From CALARM01 sp964431735 (GTDB taxonomy: Bacteria; Vulcanimicrobiota; SpSt-956; JAKJGF01), in contig CAYSLJ010000017.1 of NCBI GenBank assembly GCA_964431735.1, forward strand, positions 1-57,264: a stretch of DNA of 57,264 bases, in the 5' to 3' direction. The notes under the pieces are model-generated. The model had not been told where the DNA came from. It did not search any database and worked only from the letters and a program-made list of their open reading frames with translations. Shown here in pieces: positions 34,860 through 45,306 of this stretch. Position 1 is the first letter of the stretch, and each line of letters opens with the position of its first letter. The translations under genes were made by a program, and so were the position numbers.

Positions 34860-35837
34860 ATGGAATGTCCTAAATGTAAACAGGAATATGGTGAAATGAT
34901 CACCATATGCCCTATGTGTTTTATAGAGATTGCTCAGCCGGTATCACCTTCTATAACAAGGAACAGGAAAGGGAAAAAAGAAATACCTGCAGACAGTGAC
35001 AGTAAAAGTAAAGGTTTGCTAGCCAGTTCTTTTTCAAGCTGGTTCGGAGGCAGGACAAAGGAAGCTGCTCCTGTTGTAAAACAGGAGAAAAAAAGAGGTC
35101 ATGAACATAAATTTACAAAATCAAGTGCTGCAGATTATGCCTCTTTTTCTATAGATACAGGGGTAACGGAAATGCCAGGCGTTGAAACCTTTCAGATTAT
35201 GTCCCCATCTCAGAGCTTTATCACTGACCCTGTTAATCTTATTACAGAGGGCTCTTTTTCGGATAAAAGTGAGCCTGCTATAATGGATAATAGTGTGGAA
35301 ACAATGGTTCCCTCTTCTGTTCCTGCTCCGACTTATGAAGCACCTGTTCGTGGAACAGCAACCAGAGGGAGTCCTTCAAGGGAGCAGCTGGCCCAGGAAC
35401 ATTACAGAAAAGGCTATGAATATGAAAAACAGAATAGACTTAAAGAAGCACTTGCAGAATACGGGCAGGCTGTAGCTTTTAATCCAAAATGGCCGGAACC
35501 TTATTACAGGTGTGGTTTAATACTGGTTAAGAATAAAGATTATAATACTGCTTTACAGAAGCTTCTTGAGGCTGTTAAACTTGATCCTGCAAATGCAGAT
35601 GCTCACTATCAGATCGGGAAAATTTATGTTGATAGAAATTTTAAAGAAGATGGGGAAAAATATTTGAAACTGGCTGTCAGTAAAAATCCTAAATTAACTG
35701 CTGCAAAGAATTTACTTGAAAATCTCTATGGGAAAGTAGCTTCTGTTACTCAGAAATCATGCCCGAAATGTAATTCTCTCCAGAGTAACAGAGCCAAGTT
35801 CTGTGGAAACTGTGGTTATACCTTCCCAAAATCATAG
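34860..35837 (+). CDS. Zinc-ribbon / TPR / zinc-ribbon protein
   Basis: A 325-residue soluble protein bracketed by two ribbons: CPKCKQEYGEMITICPMC (residues 3-20) and CPKCNSLQSNRAKFCGNCG (about 301-319). Between them are a low-complexity Ser/Thr/Pro-rich linker (about 25-175) and about three TPRs (about 180-290; YEKQNRLKEALAEYGQAVAFNPKW type). This suggests an adaptor that binds proteins through the TPRs; the Ser/Thr-rich linker would suit a kinase substrate, and kinases are encoded nearby. No enzymatic motif. Its ATG is preceded by a hairpin. Confidence 0.8.
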   Translation: MECPKCKQEYGEMITICPMCFIEIAQPVSPSITRNRKGKKEIPADSDSKSKGLLASSFSSWFGGRTKEAAPVVKQEKKRGHEHKFTKSSAADYASFSIDTGVTEMPGVETFQIMSPSQSFITDPVNLITEGSFSDKSEPAIMDNSVETMVPSSVPAPTYEAPVRGTATRGSPSREQLAQEHYRKGYEYEKQNRLKEALAEYGQAVAFNPKWPEPYYRCGLILVKNKDYNTALQKLLEAVKLDPANADAHYQIGKIYVDRNFKEDGEKYLKLAVSKNPKLTAAKNLLENLYGKVASVTQKSCPKCNSLQSNRAKFCGNCGYTFPKS

Positions 35838-35887
35838 ATTTACAAAAAAAATATAATTTAGTAAAGAATTCGTAATAAAAATCTGTT

Positions 35888-35893
35888 ATAATA
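35888..35893 (+). promoter_or_regulatory. Candidate -10 box for the giant TPR gene
   Basis: TATAAT at 35888-35893, with no clear -35. AAGGTG at about 35910-35915 lies 11 nt before the GTG start at 35927. Confidence 0.35.
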
Positions 35894-35926
35894 TATTTGA
35901 ATCATCGATAAGGTGTTGAACTGCCG

Positions 35927-38900
35927 GTGTGTTCAGATAATTATGTAAAAGCAGAAAATTTCATCCGTTCAGGAGATGAACATTATTCAAAAGCCAGTTA
36001 TAAAATGGCTTTGAATGATTATAAACAGGCAGAAGAACTCTGTCCTGATAAAGATATTTATAAGTATAAAACAGGAAAATCCCTTCTTGCACTTGGCAAA
36101 ATAAAAGAAGCTTATGTTTATATTTCTTCTGCCCTTCTTCTTAATCAGCAAAATTCGGAATATAACAATGGCCTTGCTTATGTTTTTTATCTTATGGGAG
36201 ACATAGAAAAAGCCTGTGAACTTGCAACTATAGCAGTAAATCTCTCACCGCAAAACTCTCTTTTTATGCATAACCTCTGCACGATAAATATGGAATTGTT
36301 AAACAGGCAAAAAGATATAACTTCTGATGATATTGACATAATAGCCCTTGAGTATGAAAGAACAGGTATAAAAGACCTGGATGTTATAACAGTATCTGAG
36401 AATTTTTCCAGACTTGCCATGCTGTTTTTCAAAAAAGGTTGTCTGGAAAAATCCATGATATGGTTTCGGAGAGCTTTAGAGTTAAATAAAAAGAACCCGG
36501 AATTTTACATAAATACAGGAGCAGTGTACCTTCTGGAAGGTAATTATGAAGAAGCTAAAGGGGAATTTAAAAAAGCCCTTGCGTTAAAATTTGATTTTAT
36601 TGCAGCTCATAGAGGTCTGGCTCTATGTTATGAGAAAGAAGAACAGATTGCCATGGCCATACTGGAATATGAAAAACTGTTAAAAATAAAACCTTCTGAT
36701 AAGCATAGCCGCAGTAGTCTTGACAGAATTTACTATTCCCTGAAAATAAAAAATATGACCTTATCTTTTTTGAATTTAGGTAGAATATACCTGGGAGAAG
36801 GAGAGCTTGAAAAGGCTCTTTACGAATTTCAGAATATTATAAATATAGGAGGAGAAATATTTGAACTCATACCGGAACTTAACCTGCTGGGAGAATTAAT
36901 GATTATAAGAGGTAAATATGGAGAAGCACTGAACATTTACGAAAAATCTGCTTCCTTATTGAATAAACTTTATGGAAAACTTAAAGAAAAATACATGAAA
37001 TCAGAAGAAGTTGCAGAAAGTTACAGGTTTTTTTCACTGGTAAAAGCAGATACGGAAAGAATACACTGTTACAGGATGCTCAGAAAGATCTATTATGAGA
37101 AAAACCTGTTTAATATGGCTGAATACTGGGAATTTCATCTCAAGAAATCTATCTGTGATGTAAACACACATTTAACGTTTTACGGATTGTCCCACGGAGA
37201 GCAGCTTCTGTCTGAAATAGAGCAAAGCATTAAGCTTTTTTCTGACAATTCTGACTGTCTTTTGTCTTTTGCTAATTGTCTTTATGAAACAGGTAAATAT
37301 AAAGAAGCCTGTGAGATTTACGGAGATATACTTGTTATCAATTCTTTTGAAGTTATTAAAAATAAAGAAAAATTATATTTTTCACTTGTTAAATGCCAGG
37401 ATATGCATAGATTTAAGGAAATGTGTTTAAAAACCATAAAAATGAAGCCACAGGACGGAGGGTGTTATTTTCTTCTCGGAGAAATTCTGCTTAAAGAAGA
37501 CAGACTGACAGAGGCAATAAGAGCTTATGAGAACTCTTATCGTTTAAGTGGCAGAAAAATGTTTTTAAAAGCTCTGGCCAATGCTTATGGCTTACATGGT
37601 ATAGCCCTTTACAAAAAGGGATATTTAGTGGAAGGGGAACCTCTGTTACAAATTGCATCCCGTCATGGAGATAAAACTATTATAAATAAAAGTGTTGTTA
37701 CTCTTGGAATTATTTATTACCGCTGGAATAATCTTGAAAAAGCGAGAGAATTTTTCTTACGCATGTCAGATAATATAACTGCCTGCAGATACCTTGGTAT
37801 GATATGGGAAAAACTTTTATGTCGGAATGAAGCAGAGGTTTATAACAGAAAATTTCTGTCAGAACTGGATAAAAGTTCTTATAAGTCGATCTTTTACAGA
37901 GAAAATTTATCTGATGTTGATTATCATTTAAAGGATGTAGATACACTTATAGAGGAGTATGAAAGAGCTATAGAGCTGGTTCCGGATAACAGTTCTTATT
38001 ATAGAATTCTTACTGACATATATGACGAAATACAAATGCTTGACGAATTGAGTAATAAATTTTATCGAAAATTACCTGAAAATAGACTTTATGCAGTTAT
38101 ATTTATTCACACAGGTAATAAATATCTTAAAAACAAATTGCTTCAGAAAGCAGGTTACGAGTATGAAAAGTCATTACAGGCAGGTCTTATGACAGAAGAA
38201 CTTGCACTTGCTATAAATGAACTGGCCCTGAAATATTATGAAGAAGGCAATATTGATAAAGCTATAGGAAATTTTAACAGAGCTATTGAAATATACAGAG
38301 ACTGCTCTGATGCTTATTATAATCTGGGTAATATATTTCTGAAGAAAGGCAATATAGAACAGGCAATACAGTATTTTATAGAAGCTGTTACAAATGAAAA
38401 AAATAATCAGAAAAAAAGTAAATTTCTAAATACCCTTGGTGTTACGTACCTGAAATCAGGTGATTTTAAGTCAGCTTTTACGGAATTCAGAAAGGCAGCA
38501 GAAGTGAACCCGTCCTGTGAAAAACAGGATATATGTTCATCTGATAATAATACAGTTCCTGATAAAGTAACAATGTTAAAAACTCTGGAAGGAGAACCGA
38601 ATTATTATATGGCTATAAAATGCCTCAGAGATGCATATAAAGGAAATATGGATATGGAAAAATACTGCAACCAGAAGATTATCGGATTTTTAAAGACAAA
38701 ATTATCAGATAAAATGTTCATTGATACTATTTCCATACCTGAAGAACTTGAAGATCTGCTTGCAGAATATGAAAAAAATATGGCTCTGTCCCGTGAAGAT
38801 GGAAAATATTTTAAGAGACTCGGAAGGCTCTATTTAAAAGAAGGAAAACTGGATAAAGCTTTACCGGCCATTCAGAGAGCAACTGTTTTGAACCCTGAAT

Positions 38901-40249
38901 TTGCATATCTTTATATAGAACTCAGTAATGAATATTTTGAAGCAAATAGACTGGAAGAAGCCAGACTTGCGGCAGACAAAGCCATAGAAATTGGTATGAA
39001 AACACTGGATCTTGCTTCTGTATGCATAAAGATAGGCAACAAATTTTCACTGTCTTCTGACTGGGACGGAGCAAACATTGAATATGAAAGAGCCTGGAAT
39101 ATGGATTGCAGAAATAAGGAACTGGCTATGAAAATAAATAAAATCGGCGTTGAATTTTCTTCTCTCGGAAGACTTGATGAAGCAATAGAAAATTTTAAAA
39201 AATCAATTATTATACTGCCTGATAATTTTATATTTCATAAGAATTTAGGTACCATATATCAGAGAAAGGGCATGATAAAAGAAGCTATAAAATCTTTTGA
39301 ACAGGCACTATCTATTGAGGCAGATGACATAAAGGTAATGGAGAAATTAAAAAATGCCTATCAGGAAGGTGGATATCTGACAGATGGTATAAAAATTCTG
39401 GAAAAACTCCTGAAGGTCAGACCTGACGATGTTAACTATATATTTTCTTCAGGCAGAATGTATCAGGAACTGGGAAAATATAAGATAGCCATTGAATATT
39501 ACAGGAAAACTATAGAAAAAAAGCCTGACTGGCATAGTCCTTATGTCTGGCTGGCTTTTATATACCTTGATCAGAATAGATATACAGAAGGAAGAAAAAA
39601 TTTAGAAATTGCTCTGAAATTACATTCTAAGAGTCCGAAATCATTGCTTGGTATGGCCCGTATTCACTTTCTTTATGGTGAATTAAACCTTTCGGAGGAA
39701 TTCTATAATAAAGCTATTGAAATTTACGATGAAGAAACCAGAAAAAAAGATGTGTCATCCGAAACATATATAAATTTTGGCGATCTTTATTTTTACAAAA
39801 TGGATATAGATATGGCAATAGATAAATATAAAAAAGCTTTAGAAATAAAAGAAGAATACGCCACTGCTATGTTACGTCTCGGAAAATCTCTTATTGTAAA
39901 AGGAGAGATAGGTGATGCCGAATTACAGTTAACCTCTTTATCAGTTTATAATGCAGAATTCCCCGAACTTTACCTTTATCTGGGTGATATTTACCGTATG
40001 AAAGGTTTATTAAAGGATTCGGTAGAATATTACAGGAAAGTAATAAGACTTAATCCTGACTGGGTCTACCGGGCTTATGAAAATCTCGGAGATCTCTACA
40101 GAGAAATAAATGAAGAAAATCTTTCAATAAAATGTTATAACAGAGCAGAAGAGCTTAAACCCGGCAATCTGTCTGCAGGTTCAATCAGTCTTTCTTCTAT
40201 GGATATAAAAACATTTATTCAAACTATTGAAAAGGATCTGAAAAGGTAA
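35927..40249 (+). CDS. Giant TPR-repeat protein, 1440 aa
   Basis: A soluble protein made almost entirely of TPR units, at least twenty by eye, of variable spacing. Well-formed units include YKMALNDYKQAEELCPD near residue 28, NIDKAIGNFNRAIEIYRDCSDAYYNLGNIF near 775-800, and GMIKEAIKSFEQALSIEADD near 1110. Irregular stretches between blocks may be decayed repeats or linkers. No signal peptide, TM segment or enzymatic motif. It would act as a large helical scaffold. The start is GTG at 35927. It lies 89 bp after the zinc-ribbon/TPR gene and may be co-expressed with it. Confidence 0.88.
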   Translation: MCSDNYVKAENFIRSGDEHYSKASYKMALNDYKQAEELCPDKDIYKYKTGKSLLALGKIKEAYVYISSALLLNQQNSEYNNGLAYVFYLMGDIEKACELATIAVNLSPQNSLFMHNLCTINMELLNRQKDITSDDIDIIALEYERTGIKDLDVITVSENFSRLAMLFFKKGCLEKSMIWFRRALELNKKNPEFYINTGAVYLLEGNYEEAKGEFKKALALKFDFIAAHRGLALCYEKEEQIAMAILEYEKLLKIKPSDKHSRSSLDRIYYSLKIKNMTLSFLNLGRIYLGEGELEKALYEFQNIINIGGEIFELIPELNLLGELMIIRGKYGEALNIYEKSASLLNKLYGKLKEKYMKSEEVAESYRFFSLVKADTERIHCYRMLRKIYYEKNLFNMAEYWEFHLKKSICDVNTHLTFYGLSHGEQLLSEIEQSIKLFSDNSDCLLSFANCLYETGKYKEACEIYGDILVINSFEVIKNKEKLYFSLVKCQDMHRFKEMCLKTIKMKPQDGGCYFLLGEILLKEDRLTEAIRAYENSYRLSGRKMFLKALANAYGLHGIALYKKGYLVEGEPLLQIASRHGDKTIINKSVVTLGIIYYRWNNLEKAREFFLRMSDNITACRYLGMIWEKLLCRNEAEVYNRKFLSELDKSSYKSIFYRENLSDVDYHLKDVDTLIEEYERAIELVPDNSSYYRILTDIYDEIQMLDELSNKFYRKLPENRLYAVIFIHTGNKYLKNKLLQKAGYEYEKSLQAGLMTEELALAINELALKYYEEGNIDKAIGNFNRAIEIYRDCSDAYYNLGNIFLKKGNIEQAIQYFIEAVTNEKNNQKKSKFLNTLGVTYLKSGDFKSAFTEFRKAAEVNPSCEKQDICSSDNNTVPDKVTMLKTLEGEPNYYMAIKCLRDAYKGNMDMEKYCNQKIIGFLKTKLSDKMFIDTISIPEELEDLLAEYEKNMALSREDGKYFKRLGRLYLKEGKLDKALPAIQRATVLNPEFAYLYIELSNEYFEANRLEEARLAADKAIEIGMKTLDLASVCIKIGNKFSLSSDWDGANIEYERAWNMDCRNKELAMKINKIGVEFSSLGRLDEAIENFKKSIIILPDNFIFHKNLGTIYQRKGMIKEAIKSFEQALSIEADDIKVMEKLKNAYQEGGYLTDGIKILEKLLKVRPDDVNYIFSSGRMYQELGKYKIAIEYYRKTIEKKPDWHSPYVWLAFIYLDQNRYTEGRKNLEIALKLHSKSPKSLLGMARIHFLYGELNLSEEFYNKAIEIYDEETRKKDVSSETYINFGDLYFYKMDIDMAIDKYKKALEIKEEYATAMLRLGKSLIVKGEIGDAELQLTSLSVYNAEFPELYLYLGDIYRMKGLLKDSVEYYRKVIRLNPDWVYRAYENLGDLYREINEENLSIKCYNRAEELKPGNLSAGSISLSSMDIKTFIQTIEKDLKR

Positions 40250-40315
40250 CTGTAGCCAGGTGTTTTTAGATGTTCAACTATTGTGTACCGGGTATTATAA
40301 ATCCAAAATCCAATA

Positions 40316-42422
40316 TTATTCCTCAATCCCATGCTCTTTTAATTCCTCTGCAGAAATTTCTCGTGTCTCTCTTTCATGTTCCGTATCGTCATTAGTTTTC
40401 TTTATACCTGGTAATAGTTCATCCAGATTTATTTGAACAGTATCTCTTCCAATCTCCTGTTCAATGTCTTCTATTTGTTTTTTGACAGAGTTAATCTGTT
40501 TCCCCAGATCATCAACATATGATTGCTTTACTGTTTCCTCTTCAAATAATATATTCAATTCTTTATTTAATTGTTGTACCTGAGCTTGATTGGTATTGAA
40601 CTCTTCTTTTGCTTTCTCAAGTACAGCACTATAATATTCAATTTGCATCTTTACATCACTGTAGTCATCATAGAGAAGAGTCAGATGTTTTTCCAGATCT
40701 TTGATAAGGAATTGTTTGCTGGATTTAATTAAATTTGATAATCTGTCTGTTTCGTTTTTATAATCTGAAATATATATTTCAATTTTCCTGAGAGACTCAT
40801 TGGAAATTGAGATATCTCTGTCAAATTTTTCTATCTTTTGATTGTATTCTGACGTAGATATACGATTTTTTTCTGCAAGTTTTTTTATACGATTCTTCTC
40901 TGCTTCTGCCCGTCTTATTATGCTTTCAAGATTTCTTCGTTCAGAACGGGCTTCTATATATTTATCTTTTAATATTTTAATATCTTCATGAGCTTTATCT
41001 ATTTCTATTTCCGATTTACGGGCTTTATCCAGTTCTTCTTTATACTTTCTTATTTCATCTTTAATATATAAGAATTTCTTTTCATAATCTTTCAGAGAAT
41101 TTTGAGAAGAATAAAATCTTTTTTTACATTCTTCCAGTTCTGCCTTTGTTTCCTGATGAATTTCTTTCAGATTCTGTATCTGAAGAGTAAGACCTCTTAA
41201 ATCCTGTTTAACATTTCTATATTTACTGAATAAATTGGCAAGAAATTCTTTGTTCCTCGACAGGTTATCTCTGAGCCTTTTTTCTTCATATTCTTTTGCC
41301 TGTTGTTCACTTGGTTCCTGTTTTACCACAGGTACTTTTATGGAAATACTTTCTTTAATTTTAGCATCTATTTCCTGAAGGAATTTTTCAAGCTGCTTTA
41401 CTCCTTCCTGTGCTTCTAGTAATTTGCTGTCTTCAGTTAGATCCTGAGTATCTGCTTCAGGCCATAATACATCTTTCGGGACTTCCAGATTTTCAATAAG
41501 ACGATCTCTGGATAATACCTCAAGTTCTTCTATTAACTCCAGCTCTTCTGCCAGTTCTTTCATGCTTATTTCCTGTAATTTAAACTGGCTTTCAGGCTTT
41601 TCTTCAGATACAAGATTACCACCGCATTTCTTACAGAATCTTGCCGTAATCCTGTTTTGATTCTTACATAGAGTACATTCTCTTGTCTGTATAGCAACAG
41701 CTCTGAGCTGTCTGTGAAGACTCAGTCCAAGAACCTTTCTTACTGTTCCTCCGCATTCTTTACAGAATTTTGCAGAAATTCTGTTTACTGTATAGCACTT
41801 GGGACAGATACTTGCCATCTCAATAAAGTTTACTCCACATGATTTACAAAACGTTGCATTCAGGTTATTATTGCCATTACATTTTGTACATATAAGAATA
41901 TTAAGGCCTGTGGCAGGATCGATGGAAACCCTTGGAAGACTTAATTTCCTGAGCTTTACAAGGTCATCTCCACAGGCTTTGCAGAATTTTGCAGAAAATC
42001 TGTTCATATTATTACATGTAGGGCAGAGATACATGTAATGAACTGTTTTACTTTTTACGGGAGTTACCGGAGATTCTTTTATATCTGTAACGGAAACTGT
42101 CTTATTTACTTCCAGTGAATTAACGGTGTCTTTCTCTATGTCAATAGTTTCTTCTGATACCGATGAAACGTCCGGCGATATTTTCTCTTTCCCGGTAACT
42201 TCCTCTGTGATTTCTTCAGTAGATGCTTGGGCTGAAATATCTGAAATATCTGAAATATCTGAAATATTTTCTTTCCCGGTAACTTCCTCTGTGATTTCTT
42301 CAGTAGATGCTTTGGCTGAAATATCCGAAATATCTGAAATATCAGAAATATTTTCTTTCCCGGTAATTTCCTCTGTGATTTCTTCAGTAGATGCTTTGGC
42401 TGAAATATCCGAAATATCTGAA
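40316..42422 (-). CDS. C-terminal part of a REC/coiled-coil/zinc-ribbon scaffold protein (interrupted by gap)
   Basis: This is the 3' part of the gene whose 5' part is 42523-45080; the run of Ns between them makes the frames appear different. The visible 702 residues begin with 28-residue repeats (KASTEEITEEVTGKEN followed by ISD triplets). Four double-CxxC ribbons follow between about nt 42020 and 41590 (forms CPTCNNMNRFSAKFCKACG, CTKCNGNNNLNATFCKSCG, CPKCYTVNRISAKFCKECG, CTLCKNQNRITARFCKKCG). A long coiled coil of about 380 residues ends the protein. No catalytic motif. Role unknown; it probably assembles protein complexes. Confidence 0.82.
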
Positions 42423-42522
42423 NNNNNNNNNNNNNNNNNNNNNNNNNNNNNNNNNNNNNNNNNNNNNNNNNNNNNNNNNNNNNNNNNNNNNNNNNNNNNN
42501 NNNNNNNNNNNNNNNNNNNNNN
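42423..42522. other. Assembly gap of 100 N inside a tandem repeat
   Basis: Exactly 100 Ns, a conventional placeholder. Both flanks are the same 84-bp coding repeat. Matching repeat positions lie 127 bp apart across the gap, so the real missing length fits 57 bp plus a whole number of 84-bp units (or shorter variants). That restores one reading frame. Confidence 0.95.
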
Positions 42523-45080
42523 TTGGCTGAAATATCCGAAATATCTGAAATATCAGAAATATTTTCTTTCCCGGTAACTTCCTCTGTGATTTCTTCAATA
42601 GATGCTTTGGCTGAAATATCTGAAATATTTTCTTTCCCGGTAACTTCCTCTGTGATTTCTTCAGTAGATGCTTTGGCTGAAATATCTAAAATATCTGAAA
42701 TTTTTTCTTCCTGTAATATTGCTTTTTCTTCTATTTTCTTTTGCTCTATAATCTCTTTGAGTACAATTTCTTCTTTTACCTCATCCATATTATCAACAGG
42801 TTTAAATATTTCCCCAATATCAAGAGATTGCTCTTCTATACTTACTTCCTTTTTGTCTTCTTTACTATAGATTTCTTCATAATCTTCTTTTATTTCTTCG
42901 TAAGGTCTTTCAGCTTTTTCTTTTATTTCTGCTGTTGTTTTTATCAGTTTTGCTCTTGCTTCTACAAGTCTTATATTTACTGTATTCTCTTCATTTCTAT
43001 TATTTTTGAGTAACTTTTCTTTTTCTTCGATTAATTTTTCTATATCTCTTATTTCTTTCTTAGTTTTTTTCCATTCTTTCTCTTTATTTTTTAAAATCGA
43101 CCGGGTGCCTTCCAGTTCATTTTCTAAATTTTTCTGTTTTCCTTTTATTTTTTTAGTATCTTTTCTGGCTTTTTTTCCGGAGAGTTTACTTTCTATAGAG
43201 CTTATTTCATCCTGCTTTTCTTTAATCTTGTCTTGAAGATTTTTTATTTCTCCTTCAAGAGATACATTTTTATTTATCTTCTCGTTGAGAGAATTTTTAC
43301 TGGTTTCAAATTCATTTATTAATGATTCTACTGAAGCATGTAGTTGTTTACTCTTTTCTTTGAGGTTTATAACATGGTTGCTGATTTTTTGTATTTTATC
43401 AATTTCATTATGGTCAAAAGTAAGTATGACTCCTTCTTCTTCAACCTGCAATACCTGTTTCCCTCCGGTGGTATCTTCAACTTCTTCATAGCTGTCTTCA
43501 TCTATAATTTGAACATATTCTACTCCATCTTCTCCCTGGATAATTTCATATTCTTCACCGTCTTCTCCTTCAATAACCTCTATGTATTCTTCTTCACCGT
43601 CTTCTCCTTCAATAACCTCTATGTATTCTTCTTCACCGTCTTCTCCTTCAATAACCTCTATGTATTCTTCTTCGTCACCTTCTTCAATCTCTTCTTCAAT
43701 AACCTCATATTCTTCGCCGTCTTCTCCTTCAATAACCTCTATGTATTCTTCTTCGTCATCTTCTCCTTCAATAACCTCATATTCTTCGCCGTCTTCTCCT
43801 TCAATAACTTCTATGTATTCTTCTTCGTCACCTTCTTCAATCTCCTCTTCAATAACCTCGTATTCTTCCTCTCCTTCTTCTAAATCCTCTTCTTCTACGA
43901 CTTCATATTCTTCACCGTCTTCTATTATAATAGTTTCTCTTTCCGAATCATCTGAGAATAGGATATCTTCTTTTTCTATTATGGCTATTACTTCATTTAC
44001 TTTCTGTTTATCCGTATCTTTTTTATTTTTCTTCAGATCTTCTTCTGTAGCTATTCTTTCTTTTACTGAAGCTACTGTAGATGTAATTTTTTCTAAGAGA
44101 TCTCTCTTCAGATTCAGGTATTTCTTTTCCATATCTTTAAATTCATCTTCTACTGCGGAAAATTCTGCTTCACTTTTTGCAACATTACGGGCACTTTGAG
44201 CTGCTTTCGATTGACTTTCCTGCAATTCCTGTCTGAGTGTGCTGATTTTAGATTTTTGTCCTGTTATATCATGTTTTAATTTACTGGCAGTAGACTGGGT
44301 ATTAGTCTTTTCAGAGATACTGTACCATTTAACAGTTCTCAGTTTGCTGTTAAGTTCAGATAAAATGTCTTCCTGTTCTTTTAGATCTCTTTCCGCTTCA
44401 AGTAATTCTTCTCTTCTTGTCTGAATTGATTTGTCCTGTGTTGTTGCTTTTTTTCTGTCTTTTTCTAACTGGTTGAAGATTTTATCAAATTTTTCTTTTA
44501 TCTCTCCATATGATTTCTCTATCTGTTTAAATTTATTATTTGCTTCCCATATACTGTTTACTTCATCTGCTGTAAATACATAATGTCTGTCTCCCCTTGA
44601 AAATGTTATTGTATCAAGAACCGGTCTGTCTTCATGTTCAACGACATAATCTACATGCTCTGTTTCTGCTGTATCGCCTATTATTGCCTTTAATTTGTCA
44701 TCATTTATTCTGGAAAAGATCTGTTTTACTTTATCTGATAATTTCAGGGGTGTATACTGTCTTTTAGATAAATACTCCATTACGCCTAATTCTCTGGCTT
44801 TTTCTATATGAGTATTTTCAAAAGAACGGGACAGAAAAACTACCGGTATAGATGACGTTACTTCTTTTTCTTTTAATTTAACACATACTTCAAATCCATC
44901 CATGCCTGACATGACGGGATCCATAATAATCAGATCAGGCTTTTCATAGGTAGCCAGTGAAAGAGTATCCTCTCCGTTATCAATCAGGATAACAGAATAA
45001 CCTTCACTGATAAGAGACATACTGAAAGCTTTACCTAAAATTTTATTACCATCAACTAAAATTATTTTTTCTGTAGGCAT
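42523..45080 (-). CDS. N-terminal part of the REC/coiled-coil/zinc-ribbon scaffold protein (interrupted by gap)
   Basis: Start ATG with GAGGAG upstream. A receiver domain (1-122) has phospho-acceptor Asp54 in IIMDPVMSGMDGFE and Lys in YLSKR, but the first acidic pair reads VDGN instead of DD, so Mg binding may be weak. Coiled coils (about 175-350) lead to an acidic array (about nt 43490-43915) built on EEYIEVIEGEDGE, then another coiled coil (about 545-700) and the first KASTEEITEEVTGKEN units before the gap. With the part after the gap the protein has at least 1,570 residues. It reads as a signal-regulated cytoplasmic scaffold; the nearest relatives are unknown to me. Confidence 0.82.
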
Positions 45081-45306
45081 TGTTCATCTCCTCACACCCT
45101 TATCTATATATACCCCCGCATAATATGATCAGGCCATTAATTCGACACAGGGAAAGAAAATCCTACAAAATGAATTTTTATTATTTTTGTACCTTAATAG
45201 TAAAGGACAAAATTAACTTTAATAAAAAAGGGGGAATATAGAGAAACCTGTAGAATATTTTATTAAAAATCTTAATAATCGGAGATAAAATGGAGATAAA
45301 AATTAA

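Noticed and set aside
42384..42598. Frameshift or gene split in the REC scaffold gene
   Set aside because: Explained entirely by the 100-N placeholder; repeat phase is consistent with one frame.
43344..44199. Long plus-strand frames opposite the acidic repeat region, rich in Phe or Ser
   Set aside because: They are mirror images of the repeated EEYIEVIEGEDGE coding region; low-complexity composition and no start signals.
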